Assembly (NCBI RefSeq): GCF_030518195.1
Contig: NZ_JAULSC010000007.1
Location: 62,001-126,000 of the forward strand
Length of the DNA: 64,000 nucleotides
From: Nocardioides cremeus
GTDB taxonomy: Bacteria > Actinomycetota > Actinomycetes > Propionibacteriales > Nocardioidaceae
Reading direction: 5' to 3'
Shown: positions 61,341-64,000 of the stretch, piece by piece
How the letters are laid out: each line of letters opens with the position of its first letter
How positions within the stretch are numbered: the stretch's first letter is position 1
The notes under the pieces: model-generated
Seen by the model: only the letters and a program-made list of their open reading frames with translations
What the model was told of the DNA's origin: nothing
Database searches by the model: none
Program-made: the position numbers and the translations under genes

Positions 61341-61730
61341 GTGAGCACCTACCGGATCGCGGAAGCAGCCGACCTGCTCGGCGTCAGCGACGACACGGTG
61401 CGCCGCTGGGTCGAGGCCGGCCGGGTGCGCGCCGACCACAGCGAGGGCCGCACCACCATCGCCGGCCCCGACCTCGCGGCGCTGGCCGAGTCGCTGGCCG
61501 ACGCCCCCGACCCGGCGCGCGCCTCCGCGGTCAGCGCCCGCAACCGGCTGGTCGGCATCGTCACCCGGGTCCGCAAAGACACCGTGATGGCCCAGGTCGA
61601 CATGGTCTGCGGGCCCTACCGGATGGTCTCGCTGATGTCGGCCGAGGCCGCCGACGACCTCGCCCTGTCCCCCGGCTCGCGGGTCGTGGCGTCGGTGAAG
61701 TCGACCAACGTCGTCGTGGAGCTCCCGTGA
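61341..61730 (+). CDS. HTH-TOBE molybdate-responsive regulator or molybdate-binding protein
   Basis: 129 residues: a MerR/excisionase-like helix-turn-helix (YRIAEAADLLGVSDDTVRRW, residues 4-23) followed by a TOBE/Mop domain from about 66 (SARNRLVGIVTRVRKDTVMA), which binds molybdate in this family. It is likely to sense molybdate for the modABC genes that follow. GTG 61341 follows CATACT (61329-61334) by six bases. Its end overlaps modA (GTGA). Confidence 0.9.
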   Translation: MSTYRIAEAADLLGVSDDTVRRWVEAGRVRADHSEGRTTIAGPDLAALAESLADAPDPARASAVSARNRLVGIVTRVRKDTVMAQVDMVCGPYRMVSLMSAEAADDLALSPGSRVVASVKSTNVVVELP

Positions 61731-62494
61731 GGGCCCGCGCGACGGCCGCGGCCGCCCTGCTGCTCGCCCTCATCGGCGCCGGCTGCAGCACCGGCGGCAG
61801 CGACGAGGGCCCCGCGAGCGACGCGGGCGCCGAGCAGCGCCTCACAGTGCTGGCAGCCGCCTCGCTCACCGAGACCTTCACCGAGCTGGCCCGCGAGCTC
61901 GAGGCGGAGAACCCCGGTGTCGAGGTCACCCTGGCCTTCGACTCCTCCGCGACCCTGGCCCAGCAGGTTCTCGAGGGGGCGCCGGCCGACCTGCTGGCCA
62001 CCGCCGACACCCGCACCATCGAGTCGGCCGCCGACGCGCTCGCCGCGGCCCCCGAGGTCTTCGCGACCAACACGCTGGTGCTGGTCGTGCCGGCCGGCAA
62101 CCCCGCCGGCATCGAGTCGGTCGACGACCTCGCCGGCGCCACCTACGTCGCCTGCGTCGAGACCGCCCCGTGCGGTGCGAGCTGGGCCGCGCTCGCCGAC
62201 CAGCAGGGCATCGACACCGAGCCGGCCAGCCTCGAGGTCGACGTCAAGGCGGTGCTGGCCCGCGTGGTCGCCGACGAGGTCGACGCCGGCATCGTCTACG
62301 CCTCCGACGCGGTCGCGGCCGGCGACGCCGTCGAGACCCTCGACCTGCCGGGCTCCGAGGAGCAGGTGACGTCGTACGCGCTGGGCCTGCTCGAGCAGAG
62401 CAGCGAGCCGGCGCTCGCCCAGGACTTCGCCGACCTGGTGCTCGGTGAGACCGGCCGCGGCGTGCTCACCGACGCCGGGTTCGGCGTGCCGTGA
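61727..62494 (+). CDS. modA: Molybdate-binding lipoprotein of ABC importer
   Basis: 255 residues. Signal peptide with lipobox IGAGC, then the ModA fold: LTVLAAASLTETFTELAREL, FDSSATLAQQVLEGAPADLL, and YVACVETAPCGASWAALADQ. It captures molybdate (or tungstate) outside the membrane. GTG 61727 overlaps the regulator gene by four bases, and its stop overlaps modB the same way. Confidence 0.95.
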   Translation: MRARATAAAALLLALIGAGCSTGGSDEGPASDAGAEQRLTVLAAASLTETFTELARELEAENPGVEVTLAFDSSATLAQQVLEGAPADLLATADTRTIESAADALAAAPEVFATNTLVLVVPAGNPAGIESVDDLAGATYVACVETAPCGASWAALADQQGIDTEPASLEVDVKAVLARVVADEVDAGIVYASDAVAAGDAVETLDLPGSEEQVTSYALGLLEQSSEPALAQDFADLVLGETGRGVLTDAGFGVP

Positions 62495-63318
62495 CCCTCA
62501 CCGCCCCCGCCCCGCGCACCGGCGAGGCCGCCCACCACCTGGGCCGCCCGCCGCTGGTGCTGCTCGCCCCGGCCGTGCTGGCCGCGGTGCTGCTGGTGCT
62601 GCCGCTGGTCACGCTGGTGCTCGACACGCCGTGGGGCACCTTCCTCACCGAGCTGCGCTCGGAACCCGTACGCCGGGCGCTCGCCCTCTCCGCGCTCACC
62701 TCGCTGCTCACGGTGCTGGTCTGCGTGGTGCTCGGCACCCCGCTGGCCTGGCTGCTGGCCCGGGTCGAGTTCCGCGGGCGTGGCCTCCTGCGCGCCGCGG
62801 TGGCGGTGCCGCTGGTGCTGCCGCCGGTGGTGGCCGGCGTCGCGCTGGTCACCGCCCTGGGCCGCAACGGCCTGGTCGGCTCGCTGCTGCGCGAGACCAC
62901 CGGCCTGACCGTGCCGTTCACCACCACCGCGGTCGTCGTGGCCCACGTCTTCGTCTCGATGCCCTTCTACGTGCTCAGCGTCGAGGGCGCGCTGCGCACC
63001 GCCGGCGAGCGGTACGACGTCGTCGCCGCCACCCTCGGCGCGACCCGCTGGACGACCTTCCGCCGGGTCACGCTGCCGCTGGCGCTGCCCGGGCTGGTCG
63101 CGGGCGCGGTGCTGGCCTGGGCGCGCAGCCTGGGCGAGTTCGGCGCGACCATCACCTTCGCCGGCAACTTCCCCGGCACCACCCAGACGATGCCGTCGCT
63201 GATCTACACCACGCTGCAGGCCGACCCGGCCGCCGCGCGCACCCTGAGCATGATCCTGCTGGTGGTCTCGGTCGGCGTGCTCGCCGGCCTGCGGCACCGC
63301 TGGCTGAGGCCCCTGTGA
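62491..63318 (+). CDS. modB: Molybdate ABC transporter permease
   Basis: 275 residues with six membrane segments. The EAA-like loop AATLGATRWTTFRRVTLPLA and GEFGATITFAGNFPGTTQT are diagnostic of ModB. GTG 62491 overlaps modA, and the stop overlaps modC (GTGA), so the operon is fully coupled. Confidence 0.95.
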   Translation: MTLTAPAPRTGEAAHHLGRPPLVLLAPAVLAAVLLVLPLVTLVLDTPWGTFLTELRSEPVRRALALSALTSLLTVLVCVVLGTPLAWLLARVEFRGRGLLRAAVAVPLVLPPVVAGVALVTALGRNGLVGSLLRETTGLTVPFTTTAVVVAHVFVSMPFYVLSVEGALRTAGERYDVVAATLGATRWTTFRRVTLPLALPGLVAGAVLAWARSLGEFGATITFAGNFPGTTQTMPSLIYTTLQADPAAARTLSMILLVVSVGVLAGLRHRWLRPL

Positions 63319-64000
63319 CCGGCCAGCAGATCCACCAGGAGACCGGCCTGCACGCCGACGTCACCGTCGAGGGCCGCCTGCACGCGACGCTGCATGCCGA
63401 GCCGGGCCGGGTGGTGGCCGTCATCGGCCCCAACGGCGCGGGCAAGTCCACCCTGCTGGGCGCCCTGGCCGGCACCGTGCGGGCCACCGGCCGTGTCGAG
63501 GTCGCCGGCCGCGACTGGAGCGACCTGCCGGTGCGCGAGCGCCGCCTCGGGGTGGTCTTCCAGGACCGCTCGCTGCTGCCCCACCTGCGCGCCCGCGACG
63601 ACGTCGCGTTCGGGCTGCGAGCCCGCGGCGTGCCGCGCCGCGAGGCCGACCGGCGCGCCCTGGGCTGGCTCGAGCGGCTCGGGGTCGGCGACCTGGCCGA
63701 CCGGCGTCCCGCCCAGCTCTCGGGCGGGCAGGCCCAGCGGGTCGCGATCGCGCGGGCGCTGGCCGGGGAGCCCGACCTGCTGCTGCTCGACGAGCCCTTC
63801 GCGGGCCTCGACGTCGGGGTCGCCACCGGGCTGCGCATCGAGCTGGCGCGCCACCTGGCGGCGTACGCCGGCATCGCGCTGCTGGTCACCCACGACGCGC
63901 TGGACGCGCTCACCCTGGCCGACGAGGTGCTGGTGCTCGACGAGGGCCGGGTCGTGCAGACCGGCACGCCCCGCGAGGTCGCGGCCCGCCCCCGCTCCGA
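63315..64000 (+). CDS. modC: Molybdate ABC transporter ATP-binding protein, runs off window
   Basis: The first 228 residues are seen; the gene is open to the window end. Walker A GPNGAGKST, Q-loop GVVFQDRSLLPHLRARDD, signature LSGGQAQRVAIARAL, Walker B LLLLDEPFAGLDVG and H-loop LLVTHDALDAL are canonical. GTG 63315 overlaps the modB stop. In ModC a C-terminal TOBE domain often follows but would lie beyond the window. Confidence 0.94.
   Translation, partial: MTGQQIHQETGLHADVTVEGRLHATLHAEPGRVVAVIGPNGAGKSTLLGALAGTVRATGRVEVAGRDWSDLPVRERRLGVVFQDRSLLPHLRARDDVAFGLRARGVPRREADRRALGWLERLGVGDLADRRPAQLSGGQAQRVAIARALAGEPDLLLLDEPFAGLDVGVATGLRIELARHLAAYAGIALLVTHDALDALTLADEVLVLDEGRVVQTGTPREVAARPRS

Overview
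The window looks like a chromosomal segment of a high-GC actinobacterium, most likely a Nocardioides-type member of the Propionibacteriales. Supporting signs are a very GC-rich third codon position, mycothiol biosynthesis (mshB), the succinylase DAP pathway (dapD, dapC), an ileS T-box leader, a 13E12-type HNH protein, many GTG starts, and about 20 genes whose start codon lies 5-8 bases after a TAnnnT-like -10 box, as expected of leaderless transcripts. The genus is an inference; no rRNA or tRNA gene was seen.

Layout. 1-5.0 kb: 5'-truncated view of ileS (minus) with a T-box leader, then a small P-loop kinase-like gene and an ATPase with a degenerate P-loop. 5.1-11.5 kb: dapD, a membrane-anchored wall-hydrolase-like protein, a methyltransferase and an ABC/FtsX exporter. 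11.5-14.2 kb: a frame-broken TPR regulator divergent from a cupin gene. 14.2-24.4 kb: a core block (dapC, fdxA, GNAT, DUF389, VanW, mshB and its membrane partner, NUDIX), then an EamA transporter, an unknown protein and an LpqH-like lipoprotein. 24.4-33 kb: an accessory-looking block with a giant secreted Ig-like protein, an XRE/HEAT-type regulator, an SOS-boxed HNH protein and a secreted sulfatase. 33-41.3 kb: small secreted and membrane proteins, thioesterase, YnfA, an AtzH-like/amidase fusion, a repeat-flanked AbiEi/nuclease-like gene, SGNH hydrolase, a TetR/SMR efflux pair and an HSL-type esterase. 41.3-49 kb: Ser/Thr kinase, AlkX-like glycosylase, acetyltransferase, DUF4242, WS/DGAT, SDR and ychF. 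49-54.7 kb: a polyhydroxyalkanoate block (thioesterase, phaC, phaZ, acyl-CoA dehydrogenase) and an AAA ATPase with its own inverted-repeat operator. 54.8-61.2 kb: DNA repair and core genes (xthA, rmuC, DUF6542, YciO/Sua5-like, ispH, xseA, xseB, DUF4245) whose order resembles the mycobacterial ychF-lytB2-xseAB neighbourhood. 61.3-64 kb: molybdate regulator plus modABC, with modC running off the end.

The most unusual content is non-coding. Four head-to-tail arrays of a 22-bp unit sit at gene ends at 3.2, 3.9, 60.4 and 60.6 kb; in three of them the stop codon of the gene is the first triplet of the first repeat unit. Three copies of an ~82-bp double-hairpin element flank the AbiEi-like gene and the SGNH gene (37.0, 38.2, 39.4 kb). 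A third family (GTTGGTYGAG...) occurs as a compound array at 21.7-21.96 kb, inside the ileS coding sequence and inside the ileS T-box leader. No transposase, phage, CRISPR array or origin was seen.
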